Assembly: GCA_963850205.1 (NCBI GenBank) | Contig: CAWKKJ010000011.1 | Span: forward strand, 248,001-312,000 | DNA: 64,000 bases | Reading direction: 5' to 3' | Origin: JACVRW01 sp963850205 | GTDB taxonomy: Bacteria; Actinomycetota; Thermoleophilia; Solirubrobacterales; Thermoleophilaceae | Shown: positions 36,721 through 45,945 of the stretch, one piece after another | Layout of the letters: the number at the start of each line of letters is the position of its first letter | Numbering within the stretch: the stretch's first letter is position 1 | Made by a program: the position numbers and the translations under genes | The notes under the pieces: generated by a model | The model's database searches: none | Seen by the model: the letters and a program-made list of their open reading frames with translations, nothing else | What the model was told of the DNA's origin: nothing

Positions 36721-38082
36721 TCAGAGGGCGGGGGCCGGTGGCGCTGTGCCGGCGGCGTACTCCTGCATCGGAACGTCGCCGGCCGCCCACGCCGCCATCA
36801 CGGGGTCGATGATGCGCCAGGCCTCCTCGGCCTCGTCGCCACGGATGAACAACATCGGGTTGCCTTGGAGCATCTCCTCGATCAGGTGGGCGTAGGCGGT
36901 GAATCGCGGCGGTGTCGAGCGGGCCTCGAGCTGGCGGTTCTCGGCCGTCTGCTCCGGACCGTTGAGCGTCGTGGCGACGCGTACGTACGGTTCTATGAGC
37001 CCGATCGTGAGCACGTTCGGCTCGACTCCGGGAAACTGGTCGGTCAGGTATCGGGGGAGCGGACGGAAGTGGATCGCGATCTCGGCGGAGTCCGCCTCAA
37101 GGGCCTTGCCGGAGTGGAGCGTGAACGGGACGTCGTCCCACCGGGGGCTGTTCAACCCGAGAGTCAGGGACGCGTACGTCTCGGTCTCGCGGCTGGGGTC
37201 GACCCCGGGTTCGTCGACGTAGGCGGGCACCTGCCGGGAGCCGATCGTGCCGGCGGTGTACCTGGCGCGGATGGTGTCGCTTCGCATTCGCTCCGCCGAG
37301 GGCGTGGCCACCGTCCGCAGCGCCTCGACGCGCACTGCCCGGAAGGAGTCGGCGTCGGCTCGGGCCGGCTGCTCCATGAGGACCAGTGCCGTCGCCTCCA
37401 TGAGGTGGTTTTGCACCATGTCCTTCAGGGCACCGGCACCGTCGTAGTAGGAGGCCCGGCCCTCGAGAGTGAGGCTCTCGAGCCAGCTGATGTCCACGCG
37501 GTCGACGTGCACCGCGTTCAGGATCGGCTCGAAGACGCGGTTGAGGAATCGCAGGACGATGACGCGGCGGACGAGCTCGCTGGAGAGGAAGTGGTCGATG
37601 CGGAAGATCGTCGGCTCGGGCAGCTGGATGCGGAGGATCTCGTTGAGGTGGTGTGCCGAGGCCAGGTCGGTACCGAAGGGCTTCTCGATCGCCACCGCGT
37701 CCGCGGCGCCCAGCGTCGTCGTCGCGAGCGCCGGCAGCACCTTCGTTAGTAGGCTGGGCGGCAGCGCGAGGTACACCAGCGTGTCCGGATGATCGTCGCC
37801 GATCACGCGGCGAACGTCCTCCGGCCGGGTGACGTCGGCGGGCTGGAAGCTGAGCATGCTCACGACGCTGTCCCTTGTAGCCGGCGTCACGGTCGCATGC
37901 TCCGGCAGCTCGCCGGCAATGTGCTGGCGGAAGTCGTCGGTCGACCAGTCGGTGATGTCGGACCCGACCACGGTCAACCCGGGTGGCAGCAGCTCAGCCT
38001 CGGCCAACTGGGCGACCGCCGGCAGGAGCAGGCGGCTGGTCAGATCACCGGAAGCTCCGAATAGGACCATGCGTTCGATCAT
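36721..38082 (-). CDS. zwf: Glucose-6-phosphate dehydrogenase family protein with altered active-site loop
   Basis: A 453-aa G6PDH-family enzyme, somewhat shorter than typical (about 490-510). NADP-binding FGASGDLTSRLLLPA, the EKPFGTDLASA motif, ASYYDGAGALKDMVQNHLME and the catalytic-His segment RIDHFLSSE are visible. In classical enzymes that segment is RIDHYLGKE; here the conserved Gly-Lys is Ser-Ser, which removes a phosphate-binding lysine. The ATG at 38082 overlaps the upstream lactonase stop as ATGA. With the lactonase it would give the first two oxidative steps on glucose 6-phosphate or a related sugar. Confidence 0.9.
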   Translation of the reverse strand: MIERMVLFGASGDLTSRLLLPAVAQLAEAELLPPGLTVVGSDITDWSTDDFRQHIAGELPEHATVTPATRDSVVSMLSFQPADVTRPEDVRRVIGDDHPDTLVYLALPPSLLTKVLPALATTTLGAADAVAIEKPFGTDLASAHHLNEILRIQLPEPTIFRIDHFLSSELVRRVIVLRFLNRVFEPILNAVHVDRVDISWLESLTLEGRASYYDGAGALKDMVQNHLMEATALVLMEQPARADADSFRAVRVEALRTVATPSAERMRSDTIRARYTAGTIGSRQVPAYVDEPGVDPSRETETYASLTLGLNSPRWDDVPFTLHSGKALEADSAEIAIHFRPLPRYLTDQFPGVEPNVLTIGLIEPYVRVATTLNGPEQTAENRQLEARSTPPRFTAYAHLIEEMLQGNPMLFIRGDEAEEAWRIIDPVMAAWAAGDVPMQEYAAGTAPPAPAL

Positions 38083-38981
38083 GGAGTGACGCCTTTCCCG
38101 GCTCGTTGGGGCAGGTCTCGGTAGCGCGGCGAGGGCTGGGCTGTCACCCCGGGGCGGCAATGGAAGATCGCGCCCGCCAGCGGCTCGTCGGCGCGCCGCT
38201 CGGAGTCGACCCATGACGTCGTGATGTAAAGGTCGCCGCCGTCGCCGCCGCCGAAGACCACCGAGGTGGGATTCGACGTCGGCAGCTCGACGACGCCGTC
38301 GAGCGTGCCCTCGGCGCGGTAGCGGTGAACCGCCCCGGCTCGTCCCAGGGCGACCCACAGCATGCCGTCAGCGTCGACGGTCATGCCGTCCGGCCAGAGC
38401 TGCTCCGTGCTGAAGTCGAGGAACCGGCGGCGACCGCTGAGGGCACCGGTCGCGCGGTCAAGGTCGAAGACGTCGACGACGCAGTGGGCCGTGTCAGCGA
38501 GGTAGAGCAGGCCACGCGGCTCATCGAATGCGGGCCCGTTGGAGATCGTCAGGCCGTCGACCACACGGGTCACCTGGTCGCCGTCGACGCGGTACAACGC
38601 CGCGTTCCGGGGCCGCTTGTCAAAGGCCATCGTGCCGATCCAGACCCTTCCACGGCTGTCGACCTTGGCGTCGTTGGCGCGGTTCTCGGGCCTGTCCTGC
38701 TCGATCGGAACGCGCAGATCCAGCGTGCCTGTGGTGCGGTCGAGCACCGCCAGGCCCTCCGGGCTTGCGACCACCGGCTCGCCCGTCGCGCCGAGCACCA
38801 CGCCACCCGGCTGCCCAGTGGTGCTCCAGGAGCTGTGCTCAGAGGACTCCGGATACCAGCAATGGACCCTCTCTGCGGGGATATCCACCCACCACAGGCG
38901 GGCCGTCGCGGCGTCCCACAGCGGGCCCTCCGCATGCTCCGCCCGCACGCTCAGCGCGACCTCAACCGGGGTGTCGCCCAT
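38079..38981 (-). CDS. SMP-30/gluconolactonase family lactonase
   Basis: A 300-aa six-bladed beta-propeller enzyme. Metal-binding residues are recognisable in HAEGPLWD (Glu), RANDAKVDSRGRVWIGTM, TISNGPAFDE (Asn) and WPDGMTVDADGMLWVAL (Asp). Such enzymes open sugar lactones. It is translationally coupled to the G6PDH-like gene, suggesting it hydrolyses that product in place of a phosphogluconolactonase. Confidence 0.9.
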   Translation of the reverse strand: MGDTPVEVALSVRAEHAEGPLWDAATARLWWVDIPAERVHCWYPESSEHSSWSTTGQPGGVVLGATGEPVVASPEGLAVLDRTTGTLDLRVPIEQDRPENRANDAKVDSRGRVWIGTMAFDKRPRNAALYRVDGDQVTRVVDGLTISNGPAFDEPRGLLYLADTAHCVVDVFDLDRATGALSGRRRFLDFSTEQLWPDGMTVDADGMLWVALGRAGAVHRYRAEGTLDGVVELPTSNPTSVVFGGGDGGDLYITTSWVDSERRADEPLAGAIFHCRPGVTAQPSPRYRDLPQRAGKGVTP

Positions 38982-38996
38982 CGCGCAGGCCCCCCG

Positions 38997-39254
38997 TCAG
39001 ATGTGGTCCAGCGCCCCCGAGCGCCGGGCCGGTTCGTCCTCCCGGGTAGGTTGCCGGGACTCGAGTCGCGCTTTCAGTTGGGTGATCTCGTGCCGCAGAT
39101 CGGCCACCTTCCGGCGCTCGTCGACCAGTTCGGCAGCGAGACCGCGCAGCGCCGTACCCAGTCGCTCGGTGCGAAGCTCGCGTTCGCCGGTCAGCAGCCT
39201 GAGCGCGGCCTGGGCGCGCGGATCGGAGTCCGAGGGGGTCTCTGGGGTGGACAC
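38997..39254 (-). CDS. Small coiled-coil protein, first gene of the lactonase-G6PDH operon
   Basis: An 85-aa product from GTG 39254 with a strong ribosome-binding site (GAAGGAGG). Body: AQAALRLLTGERELRTERLGTALRGLAAELVDERRKVADLRHEITQLKARLES, a continuous amphipathic helix likely to form a coiled coil. It is 15 bp upstream of the lactonase. A copy of the island motif lies 108 bp upstream. No family recognised. Confidence 0.72.
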   Translation of the reverse strand: MSTPETPSDSDPRAQAALRLLTGERELRTERLGTALRGLAAELVDERRKVADLRHEITQLKARLESRQPTREDEPARRSGALDHI

Positions 39255-39362
39255 CGCGTTCCTCCTTCGGAGCCGCCATAGTCGAGCGTCGCGTGGCCTT
39301 CGAGCAGCGTTGCGACGCTCGTGCTGTAGGCGCAGCGTAAGGGTGCGCCCTCCCGTCCGCCT

Positions 39363-39380
39363 CATCCCGATGGCATGAAT
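39363..39380 (-). promoter_or_regulatory. Island motif copy A (short spacer)
   Basis: On the minus strand ATTCATGCCATCGGGATG, followed by AGG, faces the coiled-coil/lactonase/G6PDH operon. Compared with the other copies the spacer is three bases shorter. The GGGATGAGG part resembles the known MalT box GGGGA(T/G)GAGG. Confidence 0.6.
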
Positions 39381-39539
39381 TCGAGCCTCCCGATGCGCCC
39401 CTTCTACCGCAGCTGGAAGGCCTGGTGCTCCAGCACTCCGGCCACTGCGCACGGTCATGCGGTCGCCGGCGCTACTCGTGCCAGACTCCCGGAAGATCGG
39501 ACACGTAACGACCGCAGAGCGACTGCACTGCCCCATTAG

Positions 39540-41003
39540 ATGCCTTCTGGACGCACAGACGACCTCGATGTGATCGTGATCGGTGCCGGGCCAGCGGGCG
39601 TCGTCGCTGCGCTGCGCGCGGCGCGACTCGGAGCTAGAACTGCCCTCGTCACGCGCGACGAACTCGGGGGCATGGCCGCCAACGACGGGCCGGTGCCGGT
39701 GCGGACCTTGGCCCACGCGGCGCGCCTGATGCGGGAGGCAAGGCAACTCGGGCATTACGGGATCCGCGCCGGCGAGCCCACGCTCGACTATCGGCGTCTG
39801 CTCGCCCGCGTGCGCGAGGTGACCGGCGACGTGCGCGCGCACGCGCTCTTGCGCCACGAGCTCCAACAGGCCGGCGTGACCCTCTACGAACACGCCGGAA
39901 CCGCTCGCTTCGTCGCGCCGCACGTGATCGAAAGCGACGACGGACCGCGACTGCGAGCCGCGAACGTCATCGTGTGCACCGGTGGCGCGTCGCGCAAGCT
40001 CCCAGTGCCAGGCTTCGAGCTGACCTGCACCCATAGCGACGCCTGGCGCCTCGAATCGGCCCCCGACTCGCTGCTGGTGATCGGCGCCGGTGCGACCGGG
40101 GTCCAGGTCGCCTCGATCTTCAACGCTTTCGGATCGCGGGTCACCCTGTTCGAGGCCGCCCCCCGCATCCTCATGAGTGAGGACGAGCAGGTGGCGGCAG
40201 CGATGAGCACGGCGCTGGAGGCCTCCGGGATACGGATCCTCGAGCACGCCGGAACGATCGAGCGCTTCGAGCCCTCTCCCGCCGGCGTCCGACTCGTCTA
40301 TTCCGGGAGCGGTGCGTATGCGCATGTCGACGCGACGCTCGCCGTCGTCGCGGTCGGCTGGGTCGCGAACACCGACGGCCTCGATCTCGCCGCCGCCGGG
40401 GTGCAGACCGAGCAGCGCGGCTACATCAACGTTGACTCCCAGCTCCGCACGACCGCTCCGGGCATCTACGCCGCCGGAGACGTCACCGGGCACCTGATGG
40501 TCGTCCACGAGGCCGCGCGCGAGGCCTACCTGGCCGCGACCAACGCGACCGTCGGACGCACCGACGTCCTTCCCGCGGAGGTCAGTCCGCTCGGCAGCTT
40601 CACCGACCCCGAATACGCCTCTGTCGGGCTCAGCGAGGCGGCCGCCCGCGAGACCCATGACGTCGTCGTGGGGACAGAGGGCTTCGACTCCATGCCGCGC
40701 CCGATCATTGACGGTCGCCCCACGGGGTTCTGCAAGCTCGTCGCCGACCGCGAGAACCACACCATCCTCGGCTGTCACATCGTGGGTGAGCGGGCCGTCG
40801 AACTCGCCCAACTGGCGGCGCTCGCGGTGGCGTCCGGCATGAAGGTCGAGCAGCTCGCCCTGGTTCCCTTCTCATTTCCCACCTACGCCAACGCGCTTGG
40901 ACGCGCGGCGATAAGGGCCGCGCGCCAGCTCGACTCTCGCTCGGGCGAGGCGGACGAGGAGTTGGCGTGGGACGCCGGCGTCGCCGTGACCCCCGATGAT
41001 TGA
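39540..41003 (+). CDS. Disulfide-less pyridine-nucleotide flavoprotein (Lpd/MerA fold)
   Basis: A 487-aa two-dinucleotide-binding-domain flavoprotein. FAD motif VIVIGAGPAGVVAALRAARLG, NAD(P) motif LLVIGAGATGVQVASIFNAFGSRVTLFE, IYAAGDVTGHL and a C-terminal dimerisation domain are all present. Where dihydrolipoamide dehydrogenase and mercuric reductase have GGTCxxxGCIPSK, it has GGMAANDGPVPVRTLAH, with no cysteine. The C-terminal active-site His (xHxHPT) is also replaced (PFSFPTYANAL). Disulfide chemistry is therefore unlikely; a soluble transhydrogenase or quinone-reductase-like role is conceivable. Confidence 0.88.
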   Translation: MPSGRTDDLDVIVIGAGPAGVVAALRAARLGARTALVTRDELGGMAANDGPVPVRTLAHAARLMREARQLGHYGIRAGEPTLDYRRLLARVREVTGDVRAHALLRHELQQAGVTLYEHAGTARFVAPHVIESDDGPRLRAANVIVCTGGASRKLPVPGFELTCTHSDAWRLESAPDSLLVIGAGATGVQVASIFNAFGSRVTLFEAAPRILMSEDEQVAAAMSTALEASGIRILEHAGTIERFEPSPAGVRLVYSGSGAYAHVDATLAVVAVGWVANTDGLDLAAAGVQTEQRGYINVDSQLRTTAPGIYAAGDVTGHLMVVHEAAREAYLAATNATVGRTDVLPAEVSPLGSFTDPEYASVGLSEAAARETHDVVVGTEGFDSMPRPIIDGRPTGFCKLVADRENHTILGCHIVGERAVELAQLAALAVASGMKVEQLALVPFSFPTYANALGRAAIRAARQLDSRSGEADEELAWDAGVAVTPDD

Positions 41004-41193
41004 GGCACTTTCGGTCGCCCCGCTGCGATCGACGACGACATTGGTGTCGTCCGGCTCACGGACAAGCGCCTCGGTCCAGCGGGCGAACGTGACGCGGCGG
41101 GTGATCATCGCGGTCAACCAGGCCAGATCCGCGCCCGCGAGCGCGAACTGCCACATGCTCCCGGCCGACCCGTCTACCGCACGATGTCGGTAG

Positions 41194-41589
41194 CTACGCC
41201 AGCGCTCTCTGCTTGATCTGCTCGAACTCGGTCTGACTGATCGCGCCGCTGTCGAGCAGCTCCTTCGCGTGCGCGATCTCGCTGCCGGGCCCGCCGTTGC
41301 CGGCCGTCTGGCGGACGTAGGCGTCGAACTCCGCCTTCTGAGCCTGGGCCTGCTGAACGTCGCGTTGGCCCATCTCCTTGCCCTCGGCGATCAGGTAGAC
41401 CAAGACGCCGAGCAACGGCACGACGATCACGAACACGGACCAAAAGAACTTCGCCCAGCCGCCGATGTCGTCCCTGCGGAACACGTCCGCGAAGACCTTG
41501 ATCAGGAGCCAGAACCAGACCACGAAGCCGAAGAACACGAGCATCGTGCCGAGGATGTCGAGGAATGGGTAGTCCGCCGCAATCACCAT
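41194..41589 (-). CDS. PLDc_N/SHOCT membrane protein
   Basis: A 131-aa protein from ATG 41589 (AGAAAGGG upstream). Two membrane helices (ILGTMLVFFGFVVWFWLLIKVFADVF and FFWSVFVIVVPLLGVLVYLIAEG) with the DIGGWAKFFW segment typical of PLDc_N-type small proteins, then a coiled linker and a C-terminal SHOCT module (IAHAKELLDSGAISQTEFEQIKQRAL). Function unknown. An island motif copy lies 56 bp upstream on its strand. Confidence 0.85.
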   Translation of the reverse strand: MVIAADYPFLDILGTMLVFFGFVVWFWLLIKVFADVFRRDDIGGWAKFFWSVFVIVVPLLGVLVYLIAEGKEMGQRDVQQAQAQKAEFDAYVRQTAGNGGPGSEIAHAKELLDSGAISQTEFEQIKQRALA

Positions 41590-41645
41590 CGGAAGGCCCT
41601 TTCTGTCGGAGGCGACGCGATTGTCCCCAGGCCCCGGGGCATGCG

Positions 41646-41667
41646 CATCCCCCAAATCGCATGATCC
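41646..41667 (-). promoter_or_regulatory. Island motif copy B
   Basis: Minus strand: GGATCATGCGATTTGGGGGATG. It matches TTCATGCCAT-N6-GATG except for the first base and one internal base, 56 bp upstream of the PLDc_N/SHOCT gene. The rest of 41668-41890 has no gene I can support. Confidence 0.58.
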
Positions 41668-41890
41668 GTGCACTTCAGAGTCGTCGAGGCTCCCCCGATG
41701 ATCCAGGCCTGACGTTACGGCGGCGCGGCCCCAGGCCTCGCTCGGAGCGACGATCTATGAGGAGAGCGCGAGCCCCGGATCATCAATGCCCAGCAGCTGG
41801 CCCGCGGCCGGCCCATCGTCGACCCGAGCAACTGAAAGCCGCCGCGCAGCTTCGCGCTCACTCTCGCGTCGAGGAGTTACTTGCGCGCCG

Positions 41891-43366
41891 TCAGAGGCCT
41901 GTCTCGACGGCGAGGCGGCCGGACTCCACGGCGCCTTGCAGGGCGCGATAGTCGCGCTCGTTTTGGTCTGCGTAGGCCTCCGCGAACGATGCCAGGGCAC
42001 GATCGAAGCTGTCGCCCCCGCCGAGGTAGCTCCCGATCGCGATCGCGTCTCCGGAGCGGGCATGGGCCTTCGCGAGCGCCCGGCCGCAGAGCTCCGCGTA
42101 CACCGTCATCGCCCGCGGGTTCATCAGCTCGACCAGAGCCGAGCCCTTGCCGTCCCAGAGCTGGCGCATGTAGAAGTCCCGGCTCACGCCGTCATACCCC
42201 GTCACCCGGATCCAGCCGAGCATGATGTCACTGGCGGCCTGAGTCAACCGCTGGCCCTCGACGACCCGCTGGCCGTGATTGGCGAACTTGCTCTTGCCCA
42301 GGAACGGCTCCAGCACCGATGCCTGCGCCTCCTTGAGCTGCAGAAACAGCGGATCGTTCTCGTCGCGGCCGAGCATCAGCACTATCCAGGCGCGCGCGCC
42401 GACGCTGCCCACGCCCACAACCTTGTGTGCCGAGTGGACGTAGCGAAACCGCTCCAGCAGCTGCCGGCGGTCGGCGCTCAGGGTGCGCCGGTAGGAGCGG
42501 ATGACCCCCCGTACGAACTCCTCGAGGTCGGCCCGCTCGACGCCCGACACCACCTCCTCGATCGGGACGATCAGCGGCGGATCGCTCACGATCCTGGGCT
42601 CGCCCTCGACGATCTCCGTCAGCTTCGCAAATGCCCTCAGGCTGTCCTTCGAGCGCGCCTTGGCCAGGTTGCGCTCGAACCGCTTCCGCTGCTTGGGGGT
42701 CCCCTGCTGAGCCGCCAGTGCGGCGATCTCCTCGACGTCGATGCGGGAGTACCAGAGATCGAGGTTGGACATCGCGGCGAAGCCCCTGATCGCCTCCCGG
42801 TACGAACGCGTCACCGTTCGATTGATCGCCCGCCGCCGTTTGGCGTCGAAGCCTCGATCCCGGCCGGCCACGGCGAAGCTGGCCACCAGACGCTTCACGT
42901 CCCACTCGAACGGGCCCGGCAGCGTCTCGTCGAAGTCGTTGATGCTGAACACCAGCCGCCGATCGGGCGCGGCGAAACCCCCGAAATTGGAGAGATGCGC
43001 ATCGCCGCAGAGCTGCACGTCCAGCCCCGTCCGAGGCGCACCGGCCAGATCGGCCGCCATCGGGTAGGCCGCACCGCGGAAAAACGTGAACGGCGACACC
43101 AGCATCCGCCCATAGCGGACCGGCACCAGATCGCGAACCCGCGTGGCAGCCTGCTCCTCCAACAGCTCGACCGGATCAGGCCGATCGGACGCCGGCTCCC
43201 AGTCACCATGCCCCGAGCGCGGCGCCACCGCCCTCGCCGCCTTGCCCTTTGCCGCCCGCTCCCCAGCGGAGAGGTGCGGTACCACCTTCGGCTTGGGTCG
43301 CCGACCATCGCGCTCAGGGGTACCGGCCGCCCCCGAGTCATCGACGGGGGTCTCAACGTCCGCCAT
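41891..43366 (-). CDS. DUF2252 family protein
   Basis: A 491-aa DUF2252 protein. The family core is clear: ELLEEQAATRVRDLVPVRYGRMLVSPFTFFRGAA, LCGDAHLSNFGGFAAPDRRLVFSINDFDETLPGPFEWDVKRLVASF and VGVGSVGARAWIVLM. The CGDAHLxNFG and DFDE..GPxxWDxxR motifs resemble protein-kinase-like phosphotransferase folds, hence a proposed but unproven kinase-like activity. It is divergent from the LuxR regulator, with an island motif 87 bp upstream. Confidence 0.92.
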   Translation of the reverse strand: MADVETPVDDSGAAGTPERDGRRPKPKVVPHLSAGERAAKGKAARAVAPRSGHGDWEPASDRPDPVELLEEQAATRVRDLVPVRYGRMLVSPFTFFRGAAYPMAADLAGAPRTGLDVQLCGDAHLSNFGGFAAPDRRLVFSINDFDETLPGPFEWDVKRLVASFAVAGRDRGFDAKRRRAINRTVTRSYREAIRGFAAMSNLDLWYSRIDVEEIAALAAQQGTPKQRKRFERNLAKARSKDSLRAFAKLTEIVEGEPRIVSDPPLIVPIEEVVSGVERADLEEFVRGVIRSYRRTLSADRRQLLERFRYVHSAHKVVGVGSVGARAWIVLMLGRDENDPLFLQLKEAQASVLEPFLGKSKFANHGQRVVEGQRLTQAASDIMLGWIRVTGYDGVSRDFYMRQLWDGKGSALVELMNPRAMTVYAELCGRALAKAHARSGDAIAIGSYLGGGDSFDRALASFAEAYADQNERDYRALQGAVESGRLAVETGL

Positions 43367-43453
43367 GGTGTCGCTCCCTTCGCAGCCGGGCGAAAGCTCG
43401 AGTAGCTCTCAATGTGCCGTCGACTCCATCGAACCGCGCCGCCGGCGATCGGT

Positions 43454-43475
43454 CATCGCCCAAATGGCATGAAAT
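43454..43475 (-). promoter_or_regulatory. Island motif copy C
   Basis: Minus strand: GATTTCATGCCATTTGGGCGATG, a full match to TTCATGCCAT-N6-GATG. It lies between the divergent DUF2252 and LuxR genes, 87 bp from the DUF2252 start. Confidence 0.62.
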
Positions 43476-43540
43476 CCCGGCTGGCGCGGACTCGTCGGGG
43501 ATAGCGGGCATCTTGCTTCGGCCAGTTCTGCACAGTAGGA

Positions 43541-43584
43541 TCCAAAGTAAGGGGGGGAAATCTTGGACCTTTGGAGGATTTCCC
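43541..43584 (+). promoter_or_regulatory. Interlocking inverted repeats in the LuxR-gene leader
   Basis: TCCAAAG (43541-43547) pairs with CTTTGGA (43569-43575), and GGGAAATC (43555-43562) pairs with GATTTCCC (43577-43584). The arms alternate A-B-A'-B', so they can form either of two hairpins or a pseudoknot, about 100 bp before the regulator start. A leader-RNA switch or an operator is possible. Confidence 0.5.
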
Positions 43585-43686
43585 ATCGTTCTCCATCGGC
43601 TGGCCGGAGCCGAGGTCGATCAGTAGCTGCGGCGGCGAGACCGCGAGGCGTATGACGCACCCTAAGAGCGCGCGCCTCGGCGGCTA

Positions 43687-45924
43687 GTGATGTCAATCAT
43701 CACGGCCGCGCCGACGTTCGAGTTGTTGGAGTCGAAGCTGCGCGCGCCGCAGGGTCGCGACGGGACGGTGCCGCGCACGGCGCTGATCGGCTTGCTGGAG
43801 GAGTGGGGCGCGATCCCCGTCGTTCTCCTGTCCGCGGGCCCCGGCTGGGGGAAAACGACGCTGCTCGCTGAGTGGGCCTCGCGGTCGCAGCGACCGTTTG
43901 CCTGGGTTTCAGTCGACGAGAACGACAACGATCCGATCGTCTTGCTGACGTATGTCGCCACGGCGCTCAACCGGGTCTCGCCGCTTGCCCCCAGCGTGTT
44001 CGAGGCACTGGCGTCCCCGGGCGTTTCGATCGAGGGAATGGTGGTCCCGCGCCTGGGGGTAGCTCTGGCGACGATGGACGAGGCAGTCGTCCTCGTCTTG
44101 GATGACCTGCATTTGCTCGATAGCCCGGCATGCTTGGATGCCATCGCCGCGCTCGCGAGGCATGTGCCCGAGGGCTCGCAGCTGGCGCTCTCGTCGCGGG
44201 GGCACCCCGCACTGCGCTTCGGGGCGCTGCGCGCGCGGGGCCTCGCGCTGGAGATCAGTCCGAACGAGCTGAGTATGGACGAGGCCGAGGCGCGCCAGTT
44301 GCTGAGCGGGGCCGGTCTGGACCTGGCTGATGGCGAGATCGCCGAGCTCACCGAGCACACGGAGGGCTGGTCCGCAGGTCTGTACCTGGCGGCGCTCTCG
44401 GCCAAGGCGGGCGGGACCGGGGTGAAGGGCGTGACCGCGTTCCGCGGGGACGACCGTTTTGTGGCCGACTATCTCGTCTCCGAGCTCCTCTCGCGCCTGC
44501 CCCGCGACGAGCTCCGCTTCCTGACGAGGACCGCCGTTCTCGAGCCCATGTCAGGTCCGCTCTGCGACGCGGTCCTCGGGGGCAGCGGCTCCGCGGCGAT
44601 TCTGGACTCGCTGGCGCGTTCCAACCTGTTCCTGGTGCCGCTGGACCGGACCGGGGAGTGGTATCGCTACCACCATCTCTTCCGGGAGCTGCTGCGTTCG
44701 GAGCTCGACCGAGTCGAGCCGGATCTCGTGCCGCGTTTGCTCGCTCGTGCGGCCGACTGGTGCGAGGCGAACGGGCAACCGGAGACCGCGATCGGGTATG
44801 CGCAGGCGGCCGGGGACGTCAACCGAGCGGCGTGGCTGACCGTAGCTAACGGTCCGGCCGTCTACCAAAGCGGCCGTGTCGCAACCGCCGAACGCTGGCT
44901 CAGCTGGCTGGAGGCGCATGGGGCACTCGAGCAGAACGCGCCGGTCGCCGTGCTCGGCGCACTACTTGCCGCGGCTTGGGGCCGGCCCGCGGAGGCCGAG
45001 CGTTGGGCCGATGCCGCCGAGCGTGGGAGCTATGAGGGCCCCCTGCCCGACGGCAGCGCGTCGATCGACTCGTGGCGGGCCCTCCTGCGCGCCCAGCTCT
45101 GTCGTCGAGGCGCTGGCAGGATGCGTACGGATGCGGAGCTCGCGGTCGGGACGCTCGCTCGCGGGAGCCGGTTCTGGGCGCACGCCCTGGGGCTGCTCGC
45201 GATCTCGCGGTGGCTGGCCGGCGAGGTCGACGAGGCCGACGACCTGTTCGCCGACGTTGTCGAGGCGGGCCTCGAGCTCGGAGGGACGGACTTGGTGATG
45301 GTGGCGCTGGGCGAGCGTGCCGCGATCGCGGTCGGCATGGGAGCGTGGGTCCAGGCAGAAGAGCACACGCACCGGGCGCTCGGGATCATCCGCCGCTACG
45401 GGATGGAGGAGTACCCGACCAGCGCGCTCGCTTATTCCGTGGCGGCTCGCGTCGCGCTCCACCGTGGGGACGTCTCCCGCGCACAGGAGCTGCTGGCGCG
45501 GGTGCAGCGGCTGCGGCCGCAGCTCACCTACGGGCAGCCGTACTACGCGGTACAAACCCGCCTGGAGCTCGCCCGGGCCTACCTGACACTCGCCGACGCC
45601 GGCGGCGCCGAGACGATGCTGCGCGAGATCGAGCCGATCCTGCGCCGTCAACCAGACCTCGGCGCGCTCCCCGCACAGGTAGACGAGCTGCGCGCGAACC
45701 TGAAAACGATGCGTGCTCACGCCCCCGGGGCCTCGACTCTGACCGAGGCGGAGCTGCGCCTGCTGCCCTACCTCGCTACGCACCTCTCCTTCCGCGAGAT
45801 CGGCGAGCGCCTGTACGTGTCGCGCCACACGGTGAAATCACACGCCATGGCGATCTACCGCAAGCTCAACGTCACGTCCCGCAACGCCGCCGTCGAACGC
45901 GCCAGCGAGCTCGGGCTGCTCTAG
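43687..45924 (+). CDS. MalT-type LuxR-family (LAL-like) transcriptional regulator
   Basis: A 745-aa ATP-dependent regulator. The N-terminal NTPase has the P-loop SAGPGWGKTTLLAEW (residues about 49-63) and Walker B VVLVLDDLHLLD (near 138); the middle is a helical MalT-like domain with winged-helix and repeat regions (YRYHHLFRELLRSEL is typical), and the C-terminus is a LuxR HTH (LTEAELRLLPYLATHLSFREIGERLYVSRHTVKSHAMAIYRKLNV). Such proteins bind an inducer, oligomerise with ATP and activate promoters. Start is GTG 43687 or the adjacent ATG 43690. The recurring motif around it may be its binding site. Confidence 0.93.
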   Translation: MMSIITAAPTFELLESKLRAPQGRDGTVPRTALIGLLEEWGAIPVVLLSAGPGWGKTTLLAEWASRSQRPFAWVSVDENDNDPIVLLTYVATALNRVSPLAPSVFEALASPGVSIEGMVVPRLGVALATMDEAVVLVLDDLHLLDSPACLDAIAALARHVPEGSQLALSSRGHPALRFGALRARGLALEISPNELSMDEAEARQLLSGAGLDLADGEIAELTEHTEGWSAGLYLAALSAKAGGTGVKGVTAFRGDDRFVADYLVSELLSRLPRDELRFLTRTAVLEPMSGPLCDAVLGGSGSAAILDSLARSNLFLVPLDRTGEWYRYHHLFRELLRSELDRVEPDLVPRLLARAADWCEANGQPETAIGYAQAAGDVNRAAWLTVANGPAVYQSGRVATAERWLSWLEAHGALEQNAPVAVLGALLAAAWGRPAEAERWADAAERGSYEGPLPDGSASIDSWRALLRAQLCRRGAGRMRTDAELAVGTLARGSRFWAHALGLLAISRWLAGEVDEADDLFADVVEAGLELGGTDLVMVALGERAAIAVGMGAWVQAEEHTHRALGIIRRYGMEEYPTSALAYSVAARVALHRGDVSRAQELLARVQRLRPQLTYGQPYYAVQTRLELARAYLTLADAGGAETMLREIEPILRRQPDLGALPAQVDELRANLKTMRAHAPGASTLTEAELRLLPYLATHLSFREIGERLYVSRHTVKSHAMAIYRKLNVTSRNAAVERASELGLL

Positions 45925-45945
45925 GCAGCGCCGACGCTGCCCGGC

